Assembly (NCBI RefSeq): GCF_021869535.1
Contig: NW_026262668.1
Coordinates: 21,829,732-21,893,731 of the forward strand
DNA length: 64,000 nt
Reading direction: 5' to 3'
DNA from: Mytilus californianus
Lineage: Eukaryota > Mollusca > Bivalvia > Mytilida > Mytilidae
Shown here piece by piece: positions 1-11,412 of the stretch (positions are counted from its first letter, which is position 1; every line of letters begins with the position of its first letter). Position numbers and translations under genes: made by a program. The notes below the pieces were generated by a model that saw nothing but the letters and a program-made list of their open reading frames with translations, searched no databases and was not told the DNA's origin.

Positions 1-150
1 TGTTGATTGCAAAAGTGAAATATCCTAATTATTTAAACTTTTCGTCAGATGTTATAGCCTATTGACCTATGTTGATACTAGCAAATGACACTTATAGTAA
101 CAACTTCAATAATTGTTTTCCTCTTTTTACATTCTCTTTCTTTTTGGAAG

Positions 151-305
151 TCTAGGACTGTTTGTTGTAGCATATGTATACATGGAGAATGGCTGGTTAT
201 CACCACACACTTTATTTACCATAACAACGACATTGACCTGTATAGGATACCTATTAAAGATGTACATAGAACACTACTATCAAGATACTACCTCTAACAG
301 AACAT
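151..305 (+). CDS. PIGC: PIGC coding exon a (internal)
   Basis: A T-rich tract at 116-147 precedes the acceptor (AG at 149-150, alternative AG at 154-155). The donor is T|GTACGT at 305/306, phase 1. A later CAG|GTT at 337 would create a stop with the next exon, so 305 is preferred. It encodes a membrane helix, [10 protein letters not shown] and a second hydrophobic stretch. Confidence 0.85.
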
Positions 306-3300
306 GTACGTATACCGGTATTCATTATTTTGTTCAGGTTTAAAATATATTATAAGACATGCCTATAAATTTTTCAATAAACATTTATTAACATAAATGA
401 GTGAACAACATACATGTAACAGCCCTCCAAAAACATGTAAATGTCACCATGCATATGGTATTCAGTAAACAATGACAACACTATACAATTGGTAAATGGG
501 AAAATTTCAACAGTTTTTAATTTATGATTAAGACACTAATGAAGACACCATTTAACTGATAATTAATAATGAAGAAGATACCATACAATCAGTAAATTAA
601 AGCAATTCATTAGTCTTCAACGTATGATTAAGGCACTATACAAGTAGTAATGAAGACACCATTTAACTAATAATGAAAAATTGTTTAATTAATTATGAAG
701 GCACCATATAACTAAGTATGGAGACACCCTTTACCTAGATACAAAGACACAAGACATAAGTAATGAAGACACAATTGGTAAACAGAATCAATTAAACTCA
801 CAAGAAAGAAAATTAATATAAAAACTACATATATTGTATAAAGAAACATACAACAACAACAGCAACTAAAAAATAAAGAAAGGGACATCATCTGACAAAG
901 GTCTGTGAGTTGGACATAGAACACAATACATTAAAAAGGATAACAGGAATTACCAAATATACAGTACAGCATACCAAACCAACCATGAACACCCAACCCC
1001 TCAGGACAAAATAGCTGTAAAAACAGTCAACTTTGCATGATCCTTATATATAAAAATCAGAAGATGTGGTATGCTTGCCAATGAGACAACTCTCCAAAAG
1101 AGACCAAATGACACAGATTTTAAGAACTCTTAGTCACCATACGGCCTTCAACAATGAGTTAAACCCTTACCGCATAGTCAACTATAAAAGGCCTGACAAA
1201 CATAAAACAATTTAGGTAAGAAAACTAACGGCCTGATTATTAACCTTGGTATGGACATAAAGTCTCTACATATATGTTACTGAATTCTTTCATGATGAAA
1301 TAGTATAGTATTAATTATAAAAGGGTGTTTTGATAATGGCCCATCCAAGGTCTGTTATAATGGTAGAAGATGTCTGTTAATGGCACAGGCAATGCCCAGG
1401 TACATTACAGCCTCTGAGTTTAGGTGCCAAAGAATATAACATCATTTCACAGAATTTTCATAACAACCCAATGACACAAATCTGACTTTACCATGATATG
1501 AATGTTTGCAAGCTCTCTTGTTGCTGCATCAATGACCAATGAGATAGCAGCCTATTACAGTCAGATGTTATTTCTGTTTTTGATTACTTAAGTGTAATGT
1601 TAACTTATCTGGTTTTTGTCTCGCCTTGACGGAGTAAAAAAGCGAGACATAGGTATGCTGTTTCCGGCATCGGCGGCAGCGTCAACAATGTATTAGTTTG
1701 TGATTAGGTCTAGTTCATGGTGAACCACTAGTGGTAGGTCAATGATATTTGGTATGCAGTTGTATAAGCATTGGCATATCTCATTTCCATGGAGATTATT
1801 TGGCTCTGCCCCCTTAGTCATGGTCTATAGACTTTGAAAATTTTGCTAAGTTAACATGTATTAGTTTGTGATTAGGTCAGTTCAAGGGGAACCATTAATG
1901 GTAGGCCAATGTTAATTGGTGTTCAGTTGTATAAGCATTTGCACATCTCATTTCCATGGAGAATATTTTGCCCCGCCCCCTCAGTCATGGTCTATTTACT
2001 TTGAAACTTTTGCTTACTTTACATGTACATTGTATTAGTTTGTGATTAGATCAGTTTAAGATGAACTGCTAATGTTATTAAGTCAATGATATTTGGTATG
2101 CAAATTTATTGGCATTTGCAAGTATCGTTTCCATGGAGATCATATAGCCCCACCCCTGATCATGGTTTATTGACTTTGAAACTTTTACATAGTTTACAAG
2201 TTAATGTTTGAGTTTAGGTTTGTTTAAAGGGAACGACTTATAATAAGTCAATGGTATTTGGTATGCAGTTGTATTAGCATTGGCACATCTCATTCCATGG
2301 AGATTGTTTAGCCATGTACCTTCAGTCATGGTTCATTGACTTTGAATATTTGCATAACTTACATGTTAAAGTATTGCTATTTTAATTTCAACATTAATTT
2401 TGCATTATCAAAATAACAAAAAGGCGAGACATATCTCTGTGATAACAGTTTATTAACATTTATATTTTATTCCAGTTTTAGATGATATAAAGACGGCACT
2501 GGTTTTTGCTGGTTTTAGTTATGGACTGTCACCAGTACTTGTTTCCTTGACAGAGACAATATCAACAGATACAATATATGCCATGACTACCATGATGTTG
2601 CTTGGCAACCTTGTATTTCATCATTATGGTGCCAATGCAGCATTGTAAGTGATTAAAGTATTGCTAAAATGAAAGAGCATCAATCTTAAAAAAAAAACAT
2701 AGATTCTGTACATGTTATCAGTTTACCAAAACAAAAAGTGAGGTCCTGAGGGTGATGGTCAAAATGTTTGCCTTAGCTTCCAAACACTTTAAAATATTCA
2801 AGCTAAAAAAAGATTGAAGATTTAAAAAGTAAAATAACAAAAATACCGAACTCCAAGAAAAATTCAAAACGGAAAGTTCCTTATCAAATGGCAAAATCAA
2901 AAGCTGAAACACATCAAATGAATGGAAAACAACTGTCATATTCCTGACTTGGTACAGGCATTTCCTTATGTATAAAATGGTGGATTATACCTGGCTTCAC
3001 TTGTATGAGAAAAAAGGGACATTCAAAACTCAAGATTAAATGACAAGCCATGGCAAAAAACAAAAGACGACTAAAAAAAAAACAAGTTCATAAAACACTA
3101 CATAGAAAACTGAGCAACAATAATCCGAACAAATAATTGGGATGATCTCATTTGCTCCAGAAAGGTATGCAGCTCCTGCTATTCTAGTGGCACCCATGGT
3201 GTTGCTCATGGTAAGTACAAGTTCAGTGATCAGTTTCATTTGATGATGTCACAATCAAGAAAAAGAGGACCGGAATGTTTTAACCTCAATTTGAACAAAT

Positions 3301-6300
3301 ATGTTGTCATCTGTGACACAGATACCCCATAATGGTCAACCAAATGTATGAACCCTCAAGCATTATGGTCCCTCCAGCAAAGCTATTGGGATTGTATGGG
3401 TGTCTCAAGTTGATACTGATGTGATTGTGACAAAGCCGTATGATATTCTATATTATAATTTTGTTGGTTGAATTATACTTCTACAATAAATCTCTATTTT
3501 TGTAATAATATTGAATAAAAGTTTTGACAGGTTTATTATCATGATTATACCTAATATCCTGTCTGTAAAGTTTTTTGGTTATGAAAAATTTAAGTCCATT
3601 GGAGTCTGTGATTGTTCTGCAAACACTCTCACATAAATCGAACTCATAGTATAATACTCCATACAAAGGAAGCAACCGAACATCACCTCTAAGGAAAGGT
3701 TTGATTTAATGAAGATACTTGTTTACTTTCAGAGTATTAGAAGCATTATCGTTACATGCAGATACTTGTTTACTTTCAGAGTATCAGAAGCATTATCATT
3801 AAATACAGATACTTGTTTACTTTCAGAGTATCAGAAGCATTATCATTAAATACAGATACTTGTTTACTTTCAGAGTACCAGAAGCATTATCATTAAATAC
3901 AGATACTTGTTTACTTTCAGAGTATCAGAAGCATTATCATTAAATACAGATACTTGTTTACTTTCAGAGTACCAGAAGCATTATCATTAAATACAGATAC
4001 TTGTTTACTTTCAGAGTATCAGAAGCATTATCATTAAATACAGATACTTGTTTACTTTCAGAGTATCAGAAGCATTATCATTAAATGCAGGATTGTTTGC
4101 CTCAGTATGTCTAGCTTCAAGATTACATACAACATGGCACTCATTTTCTACTGTTACATTCTCAATAGAAATTTTTGGCTTGTGGCCAATGTTGAGAAGA
4201 AATCTCAGGGTAGGTATATTTAAGTTTTTGGTATAATTAATTATTTGCTAGACCTTAAATGGATATTTTGCAATCATACCACATGTCCTTACTTTCATAA
4301 GATATCACAATGTTATTGAATAAAATAACAATATCCCTAATGAACTGCATATCAATAATTGGTTAGGCCTGATAACATTAAATTATCTGCTGCACTTTAA
4401 TTTGTGGGTACCAATTTTTATGGTTATTGTCGATGGCTTTATCCACGAATTTAAGTGTCCAATGAAATATAACTACAGATATCCAAATCAAGACATGGAT
4501 AAATCCCAATGTATTGCATGTTTGAATATATGGATGTGGGCATATAATCTAGAGAATACATTGAATATCAGCAAACACACTATGAGCTATATATACAACC
4601 TTTATTTCTCATGAAAAATTGATTTTGATCGATGAAAGTCCAACTTCAAGTGATGATATGCGATGATGTCATGATGAAGTGTTCATATTATCTCCTCATG
4701 ATTCTCATACAAAAAAAATCATATTGGGCTTGCTTTTTTATTTTACAAGAATTAATTCTACAATTCAAAGTACATTTTGTAACGTGTTTATGTAACAGTT
4801 TTCTTTAATTGACATGTTTATTGCCGTATTAACACCTTTGATGATTGTTAAAAATATGTTGATCATTTGATCTGGGGTATCAATTTATTTGTTTGATTTT
4901 ATTATTTTCTGGATAAGTAAAGATTCAAGTTTTACATATTTGTGACAATTTATTTTGATGTTATTTTTCTGCTCACAAAAGTTGGAAAAATAAATTTCTC
5001 ACCAAAAAATAAGTGGATTTACAGTACATAAAAATAAGATTAATTTACAGTGTATAAAAATAAGATTGATTACTTACAGTGTCAAGAAAAAAAAGATTAT
5101 GTATGATTGCCAATGAGACAACTATCCACCAGACACCAAATGATGAGGAAGTAAAGCATCTATAGGGTACAGTACAGGCTTCAACAATGAGCAAAACCAA
5201 CACTATATTGTAAGCCATCAAAGGCCCCAACATGCAAATATGTAAGACAATTCAAACAAGAAATTGAATTTATGCTAAAACAATCAATCACAAATAAATA
5301 TACCAAACAGCAATAAATTTTGTGACTTCTTGCATATATGCAGAATGTGTCAGGGTGATCAGATAAAATGGGAAAATGCAAAATATAATTTTAAAATTTG
5401 CTTTTTTACCATAAAAAGCTTCTTTTCAAGTTTCAAAGTACTCCAGGAAGGTTATACAAAGTTAGTGATGTCTTAAAAACTTTAAACTAGGACTACATCT
5501 AAACTTTAACTGCAAACAAAATTTAAGTTTTTTTCTCAGTAAAATACAAAAAAAATGTATGATGGCTATGTCTTACTTTCTAGAGTTTTGTTGAAGGCTA
5601 TACAAGAATTGATTCACTGGACAGTTGCTATGGCCTTTGTTTATTTTGTTTGGTTTTTTTTTACTAAAGTGGAGCAGGATTTCCAGAGCACATAAGTCAT
5701 CCTTAGATTTTGGTAAAGCTCTTTAGCTCAATCTATTTTTGTCTGCCTTTCTTCCCCTTGTGTTTTAATTGCCCCTTGTTATTTTCTTACTTTTTGCAGA
5801 AACATATACCACAGACACAAAGATGGTTAACATTCCTGCTCATGATCATCACCAGCATGTTACTATGGACATTTTCTACAGTGGCAGCCATATTTTATAT
5901 TATATTATTTCTTTTCATCACATTTATTTGTCCTGCATGGTTAGTCAGTCTTCAGCCATTGAAAAAGTAAGTATATATATGTATTTAAGATAACTAAAAA
6001 CAGGGGCAGATCCAGCCCTTTTTAAAAGAGGGGGGGGGGGGGGGGTTCTAACCATATGTCCCCATTCGAAAGCATTGATTGTCAAAAAAAAAGAGGGGTT
6101 CCATAGACTGAACCCAAGTTTTAAATGCATTAAAAAAATAAACAATTTGTCAGTAAATAGGGACGAAGGAAAAATAAAAGTTGCTCTGGAAAGTGACTTC
6201 TGATCATGAATATGCATCTTTCCAAGTTTTTTAAAAATTCCAACAAGAGTGGACAAAATTACTGACCTTTAAAAAAACTTTAACCACAGACTCTAAATGT

Positions 6301-9300
6301 TGAGGACACCAAAAGACAACCAAATAGATATAAGAAGATGTGGTATAAGTGCCAATGAGACAACTCTCAATCCAAGTCACAACTTGTAAAAAGTAAACCA
6401 TTGTAGTTCAAAGTACGGCCTTCAACAGAGTGCCTTGGCTCACACCGAACAGCAACATATAAAGGGCCCCAAAAATAACTAGTGTAAAACCATTCAAACA
6501 GGAAAACCAATGGTCTAATCTATATAAAAAAACAGAAACAAGAAACACTTATGAACCACATTACCAAACGACAACCACTGAACAACAGGTTCCTGACTTA
6601 GGACAGGTGCAAACAAATGCAAATGGTTTAAAAGTTGTAGGATTTTTATGTATCACTTGTACAACCTTGATCGCAGGCTTGACAAACATCTGTCACTAAA
6701 GAGTTGTTGCCCTTGAAAGACAATGTATCCCCATTTTTGAATTTTAGTTGAAGCTTTAATAGATTGATAGAAACTGTAAACAGCAAAAATGGTCAGCAAT
6801 ACAAGTTCTAAAAAAATTCCAATATGACAGTTAAACCATTGAAACCTCATAGGAGTTATTTCCCTTAAATGACAATTTTTAACTGATTTTTAAGTTTTTG
6901 GGGTATTATCTTTACACTTTAATAGATAGGTAATAAAATGCTCCGCTGGGGCGCAGCTTGATACGACCGCAGAGGGTGAACCCTGAACAGTTGGGGCAAG
7001 TATGGACACAACATTCAAGCTTGATACAGCACTGAATTTGGATTGTAATTAAATAATTGACACAGCATAGGTTTCTGACACAGAATGAAAGTGGTCTAAG
7101 AACTTAAAAATTTTTAATTTACCTATTCAAACCATATCATTATTATTTGCTTTTATATATAAATCAGAAATAACCAATTTTAAAGAAAAAAAAATCCACC
7201 TCCCCCAATTTTTTGAACCCCCTTATGATTCATCACCCCCAAACTCAATCCCAGCTTTCCCTTTGTGGTATGGTACCTTGCAGTACAATTTCAGAGAGAT
7301 CCATACACTTGAACACAAGTTATTGTCTGGAAACTAGAAAAAATGCTTGTTTTTTGGCCCATTTTTGGCCCAAAATTCCTAAACGTTTAGGGCAATTACC
7401 CCCAAACTCAAACCCAGCTTTCCATTTGTGATATGGAACCTTGCAGTACAATTTCATAAAGATCCATACACTTACACACAAGTTATTGTCCTGAAACTAG
7501 AAAAATGCTTTTTTTTTGCCCTTTTATGGCCCCTAATTACTAAAATTTTGAGGGAATTACCCCCAAAATCAATCCCAGCCTTCCCTTATGGTATGGTACC
7601 TTGCAGTACAATTTCAGAGAGATCAATACACTTGAACACAAGTTATTGTCTGGAAACTAGAAAAATGCTTATTTTTGGCCCCTTATTCCTAAACTTTTTG
7701 GGCAATTACCACCAAACTCAATTCCAGCTTTCCCTTTGTGATATGGAACCTTGTAGTACAATTTCATAAAGATCCATACACTTACACACAAGTAATTGTC
7801 ATGAAACTAGAAAAATGCTTGTTTTTTGCCCCTTTTTGGCCCCTTATTCCTAAAATTTGGAGGCAATTACCCCCAAAATCAATCCCAGCATTCCCTTTGT
7901 GATATGGAACCTTGTGGTACAATGTCAGAGAGATCCATACACTTACACACAAGTTATGTCTGGAAGTTACAATAAAATGCCCGGCAGGGCGCAGCTTGAT
8001 ACGATCGCAGAGGTCGAACCCTGAACAGTTGGGGCAAGTATGGACACAACATTCAAGCTTGATACAGCTCTGAATTTGGATTGTGATTAAATATTTGACA
8101 CAGCATAGGTTTCTGACACAGAATGAATGTGGTCTAAGAACTTAAAAATTTTAAATTGGACATTCACCTATTATGGTCCAATATCTTAAATCTAAATACA
8201 TGGTTAGATTCAGCATATCAAAGAACCCCAAGAATTCAATTTTTGATGAAATCAAACAAAGTTTAATTTTGGACCCTTTTGACCTCAATGTGGACAAAGT
8301 TGATAACGGGGCCCAAAAATCAAAAATCTAAATACATGGTTAGATTCAGCATATCAAAGAACCCCATATATTCAATTTTTGTTGAAATCAAACAAAGTTT
8401 AATTTTGGACCCCGATTTGGACCAACTTGAAAACTGGGCCCATAATCAAAAATCTAAATACATGTTTAGATTCAGCATATCAAAGAACCCTAAAAATTCA
8501 ATTTTTGTTAAAATCAAACTAAGTTTAATTTTGGACCCTTTGGACCTTAATGTAAACCAATTTGAAAACGGAACCAAAAATTAAGAATCTAAATACACGG
8601 TTAGATTCGGCATATCAAAGAACCCCAATAATTCAATTTTTGATGAAATCAAACAAAGTTAAATTTCGGACCCTTTGGACCTCAATGTGGACCAATTTAA
8701 AAACGGGGCCCAAAATCCAAAAACTTAATACACGGTTAGATTCAGCATATTAAAGAACTCCAAGAATTCAAGAATAAAACCCCATTGAAATTGATCAAGA
8801 AATAAGCAATTTATACGAAGTATCTTCTTTTGCACAATACTGTGCAATTGAATATTTCTTGCTATTGCACAATACTGTACAATTGACAATTTCTTGCTCT
8901 TGCGCAATATTGTGCTATTGGATATTTCTTGCTATTGCCCAATACTGTGCAATTGAAGATTTCTTGCTATTGCGCAATACTGTGCAATTGAAGATTTTTT
9001 GCTATTTGGCAATACTGTGCAATTGAAAATTTCTTGCTATTGCACAATACTTATTATATAATAATTTACACATCCTGTTTGGTGTGTATCTCCTACCATA
9101 TCATTATTATTTGCTTTTAAATATAAATCAGAAATAACCAACTTAAAATGGAAAATTTTAAAAGAAAAAAAAAAGGAAAAAAGAAAAAAAAAAGAAAAAA
9201 AAAATCCCCCCCCCCAAATTTTTTGAACCCCTTATGATTCATCACCCCCAAACTCAATCCCAGCCTTCCCTTTGTGGTATGGTACCTTGCAGTACAATTT

Positions 9301-11412
9301 CAGAGAGATCCATACACTTGAACACAAGTTATTGTCTGGAAACTAGAAAAAATGCTTATTTTTGGCCCCTTTTTGGCCCCCAATTCCTAAACGTTTCGGG
9401 CAATTACCCCCAAACTCAATTCCAGCTTTCCCTTTGTGATATGGAACCTTGTAGTACAATTTCAGAAATATCCAAACACTTACACACAAGTTATTGTCAT
9501 GAAACTAGAAAAAATGCTTATTTTTGGCCCCTTTTTGGCCCCCAATTCCTAAATGTTTCGGGCAATTACCCCCAAACTCAAGTCCAGCTTTCCCTTTGTG
9601 ATATGGAACCTTGTAGTACAATTTCAGAAATATCCAAACACTTACACACAAGTTATTGTCATGAAACTAGAAAAATGCTTGTTTTTTGCCCCTTTTTTGG
9701 CCCCTAATTTCTAAAACTTTGAGGCAATTACCCCCAAAATCAATTACAGCCTTCCCTCTGTGATATGGAACCTTGTGGTACAATGTCAGAGAGATCCATA
9801 CACTTACACACAAGTTATTGTCTGGAAGTTACAAAAATGCTTATTTTTGGCCCCTTTTTGGCCCCTAATTCCTTAACTGTTGGTACCATAACCCCCAAAA
9901 TCAATCCCAACCTTCCTTTTGTGGTATTGAACCTTATGGTAAAATTTCATGGAGATCCATTCACTTAAACTAAAGTAAGAGTGCGAAAACCAATGTGTCT
10001 TCGGACGACGCCGGACGACGCCAGACGACGACGACGACGCCAACGTCATACCAATATACGACCAAAAATTTTTTAATTTTTGCGGTCGTATAAAAATGCT
10101 TATTTTTGGCCCCTTTTTGGCCCCTAATTCCTTAACTGTTGGTACCATAACCCCCAAAATCAATCCCCACCTTCCTTTTGTGGTATTGAACCTTATGGTA
10201 AAATTTCATTGAGATCCATTCACTTAAACTAAAGTTAGAGTGCGAAAACTAATGTGTCTTCGGACGACGCCGCCGCCGCCGAACGACGACAACGTCTATT
10301 CAAAATAATCTCAAAAATGTGGTGCACTTTTAAAAAAAACGCTACACATGTTATTCAGTGTGCACCACATTTTTTATGTTATTTCCAATAGACAGAAAAA
10401 TATTACAGTCATTCCTTAAACAGAATAATTCGTACATTTCCCAATAAGTTTAACAAGCACCATAGGCAGCAGAACAAGGTCAACCCAAGTGATCAACTTT
10501 TACATTTTTAACCGGATTTTCGAAGTAAAAATCGGTTATTGATTCGGGAATGTAAGTCGGGCTGGTGGGCGGCTGCCAAACAGTACCGTTCATTTTCATG
10601 AAAACGCTTTGAAGAAATTTTTTCAAATTTAGATATATTGTTTCCTGTGACTAAATGAATGAATGATTATAATCTGAAAAAAGATATACATTGTGTTACA
10701 TCATATCTAATTTTAGATAACTATTAATCATATCTAATGTTAGAGTACTATGTTAAACCATATTTATGTTCAAAGGGATATAACTCAAAACTTATTCCAT
10801 GAACCAGTAATTATAACATCAAAATTTCTTTATAATCTTTATAACTCTTTTTTTTAAGTCATGTGTGTTATTTGGTACTTTATTTTTGTTGTGTGTGTTA
10901 TTGTTTAATTTTTACATGATCCTGTTTGGGGTTCAGATTTGCAAATATCATTTTCATTATTAATTAGATAATATTCAATCACAATCCAAATTCAGAGCTG
11001 TTTTAAGCTTAAATGTTGTGTCCATACTTGCTCTACTGTTCAGGGTTCGACCTCTGCAGGAAAATGTGGTTTGCTGTCACTCGACAGCCTCTTGTTGTTT
11101 GTATTTTGGTAAAAAAAAGTTACTTGTTTTTTTAAGTTTTCTTTTTTGAAGACATCATTGATTAATTTAAATGATAATTTTATAAAATTTTTCAGTGCGT
11201 ATATAAATAACAAATATGAATTATGATAAGTCTGTTATAATACATTACAAGAACACTCACAACTATATATGGGTACCGGTAACAAGACTTAGAACAAATA
11301 TGAATAATAAAATTCCATATGAGAAACATTATGTAATGTTTTTATTTTATTTTTCAGTAATATACACGGACCATGGGATGAGGCTGTTATAGAAGAAAAG
11401 AAAGTAAGCTGA
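151..11412 (+). CDS. PIGC: PIGC, phosphatidylinositol N-acetylglucosaminyltransferase subunit C (3' five coding exons)
   Basis: PIG-C is a multi-pass ER membrane subunit of GPI-GlcNAc transferase, which adds GlcNAc to phosphatidylinositol in the first step of GPI-anchor synthesis. Five exons (151-305, 2476-2644, 4062-4209, 5800-5966, 11358-11412) join in frame (phases 1, 2, 0, 2) to about 230 residues. Family blocks are visible in order: [57 protein letters not shown] and the C-terminal NIHGPWDEA. The family is usually near 300 residues, so about 65 N-terminal residues lie left of the window. Hydrophobic helices fill exons 1, 2 and 4. The last intron is 5.4 kb and full of modular repeats. The first acceptor could be at 151 or 156. 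Identification is by recalled family motifs; I am confident. Confidence 0.93.
1050..1262 (+). repeat. SINE-like dispersed repeat, family 1
   Basis: The unit starts near GAAGATGTGGTATG, followed by GCCAATGAGACAACTCTCC, ACGGCCTTCAACAATGAG and TATAAAAGGCCTGACAAA. Related copies occur at 5088-5275, and a longer relative at 6332-6620, 34335-34605 and 63385-63655. Repetition inside this window is direct evidence; the SINE label is inferred. Confidence 0.7.
1617..2431 (+). mobile_element. TGTCTCGCC-ended non-autonomous element with internal ~170-bp tandem repeats
   Basis: The left end TGTCTCGCC and right end GGCGAGACA are inverted. The left end itself folds, because GCGAGACA recurs 17 bases downstream. 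The interior holds about four tandem ~170-bp units, each with TTAGTTTGTGATTAG, CATTTCCATGGAGAT and GACTTTGAAA. Other copies are at 15612-16743 (inverted) and 29641-30138 (truncated). No ORF is seen. It sits in the PIGC intron before exon b. The transposition class is unknown to me. Confidence 0.75.
2476..2644 (+). CDS. PIGC: PIGC coding exon b
   Basis: The acceptor is TATTCCAG|TT and the donor CATT|GTAAGT; phases 1 in and 2 out. It encodes the highly conserved [19 protein letters not shown] block and the following helix. The 5' intron contains a TGTCTCGCC-ended repeat that stops about 45 bp before this acceptor. Confidence 0.93.
2735..3005 (+). repeat. Dispersed repeat, SINE-like
   Basis: It contains AAATACCGAACTCCAAG, CAAATGGCAAAATCAAAAGC and TTCCTGACTTGGTACAGGCA, words I recall from a widespread bivalve interspersed repeat. 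This is the only copy I see here, so support rests on memory. Confidence 0.4.
3013..3360 (-). pseudogene. Penelope-like element 3' fragment (inverted) in a PIGC intron
   Basis: Read on the minus strand, 3235-3030 encodes [19 protein letters not shown], parallel to MSNTTGATCGAVSVYPSG, which can be read at about 17607-17660 at the end of the larger Penelope-like copy. The following non-coding tail also matches. The plus-strand stretch 3310-3345 (CCCCATAATGGTCAACCAA) corresponds to more upstream PLE sequence. It is a 5'-truncated dead copy. Confidence 0.6.
3713..4088 (+). repeat. 47-bp minisatellite, 8 copies, each with a 3' splice site and the start of PIGC exon c
   Basis: Copies begin with AGATACTTGTTTACTTTCAG at 3713, 3760, 3807, 3854, 3901, 3948, 3995 and 4042, exactly 47 bp apart. 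Each contains a T-rich tract, the AG acceptor and AGTATCAGAAGCATTATCAT, the first bases of exon c. Copy 1 is the most diverged, and some copies have ACC for ATC. Because 47 is not a multiple of three, use of an earlier acceptor changes frame. Confidence 0.95.
4062..4209 (+). CDS. PIGC: PIGC coding exon c
   Basis: The acceptor is TTTACTTTCAG|A in the last copy of a 47-bp tandem repeat; the donor is AGG|GTAGGT. Phases are 2 in and 0 out. It encodes [20 protein letters not shown] and FGLWPML. Only the last repeat copy runs into the rest of the exon in frame. Confidence 0.93.
5088..5275 (+). repeat. SINE-like dispersed repeat, family 1
   Basis: Same order of words as the 1050-1262 copy: GATTGCCAATGAGACAACTA, AGGCTTCAACAATGAGCAAA, then CATCAAAGGCCCCAACATG. 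It lies in the intron between PIGC exons c and d. Confidence 0.65.
5800..5966 (+). CDS. PIGC: PIGC coding exon d
   Basis: The acceptor is CTTTTTGCAG|AAA and the donor AAAAA|GTAAGT; phases 0 in and 2 out. It encodes two hydrophobic helices ending in [13 protein letters not shown], which matches the last transmembrane region of PIG-C. Confidence 0.92.
6030..6045 (+). repeat. Poly-G run
   Basis: A 16-base G homopolymer in the last PIGC intron. Its length may be an assembly or sequencing artefact. Confidence 0.9.
6332..6620 (+). repeat. SINE-like dispersed repeat, family 2
   Basis: Head GTGCCAATGAGACAACTCTC, middle AAGTACGGCCTTCAACAGAG, then TATAAAGGGCCCCAAAAAT and tail TCCTGACTTAGGACAGGTGC. 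Inverted copies at 34335-34605 and 63385-63655 share the same order, so the ends are reasonably fixed. Confidence 0.75.
7205..7970 (+). repeat. Type-1 monomer array (~140 bp)
   Basis: Tandem units built from CCCCAAACTCAATCCCAGC, TTCCCTTTGTG, ATATGGAACCTTG, TACAATTTCAGAGAGATCCA, ACACAAGTTATTGTC and a T/GGCCCC-rich end. ORFs across it reflect the repeat, not a gene. The same monomer occurs at 9230-9960, 10100-10290, 12140-12420, 19800-20530, 30665-30930 and 42340-42890. Confidence 0.85.
8190..8765 (+). repeat. Type-2 monomer array (~130 bp)
   Basis: Units contain AATCTAAATACATGGTTAGA, TTCAGCATATCAAAGAACCC, CAATTTTTGATGAAATCAAA and TTTGGACC blocks. The same monomer, inverted, makes the long array at 13085-14820. 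Confidence 0.85.
8815..9062 (+). repeat. ~35-bp tandem array
   Basis: About seven units of the type TTGCACAATACTGTGCAATT followed by GAA(T/G)ATTTCTTGCTA. Each unit contains the short palindrome TTGCACAATACTGTGCAA. A related fragment is near 42210, inside another copy of the modular element. Confidence 0.85.
9230..9960 (+). repeat. Type-1 monomer array, second block
   Basis: Five or so units of the same ~140-bp monomer as 7205-7970. Neighbouring units are nearly identical (for example 9430-9560 and 9570-9700), which points to recent local amplification. Confidence 0.8.
10312..10376. repeat. Hairpin-forming inverted repeat
   Basis: Arms AAAAATGTGGTGCAC and GTGCACCACATTTTTT face each other across about 33 bases. 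It lies just 3' of the modular-element tail. Confidence 0.75.
10377..10982. other. PIGC last-intron sequence, no gene seen
   Basis: AT-rich. A GC-richer patch at 10509-10600 (ACCGGATTTTCGAAGTAAAA, GGGCTGGTGGGCGGCTGCC) looks like a dispersed repeat I recall from bivalves. The rest shows no recognisable feature. Confidence 0.5.
10983..11062 (-). mobile_element. Modular element head fragment, inverted
   Basis: It contains AATCCAAATTCAGAGCTG, TTGTGTCCATACTTGC and TGTTCAGGGTTCGACCTCTG, the reverse complement of the head at 7990-8075. The copy ends at GCAGG near 11062 without the rest of the element. Confidence 0.75.
11358..11412 (+). CDS. PIGC: PIGC terminal coding exon
   Basis: The acceptor is TATTTTTCAG|T, phase 2. 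It encodes [18 protein letters not shown], the conserved C-terminal tail, then TGA at 11410-11412. It lies 5.4 kb from the previous exon, across an intron filled with modular repeats. Confidence 0.92.

Larger units (their letters stand above)
6929..10310 (+). mobile_element. Modular tandem-repeat element block (pearl/Helentron-like), plus orientation
   Basis: Two heads, at 6929 and 7970, share AATAAAATGC, GCGCAGCTTGATACGA and CCTGAACAGTTGGGGCAAGT. Internal arrays follow: ~140-bp type-1 monomers, ~130-bp type-2 monomers and a ~35-bp array. The tail has GTGCGAAAACCAATGTGTCTTC, a GAC microsatellite, CAACGTCATACCAATATACG and a short palindrome ending TGCGGTCGTATAAAA near 10095. A further type-1 monomer and second GAC tail continue to about 10310. 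The head carries TACGACCGCA and the tail its inverse. Head, tandem core, microsatellite and palindromic tail resemble bivalve pearl elements (recall). No transposase is seen. Confidence 0.75.

Noticed and set aside
5945..6256. 103-codon minus-strand ORF
   Set aside because: Includes the 16-base G-run read as poly-Pro and overlaps the PIGC exon d end on the other strand; no motif.
9234..9707. 157-codon plus-strand ORF
   Set aside because: It reads through tandem type-1 monomers (repeated [10 protein letters not shown] pattern) of the modular element; no gene-like features.
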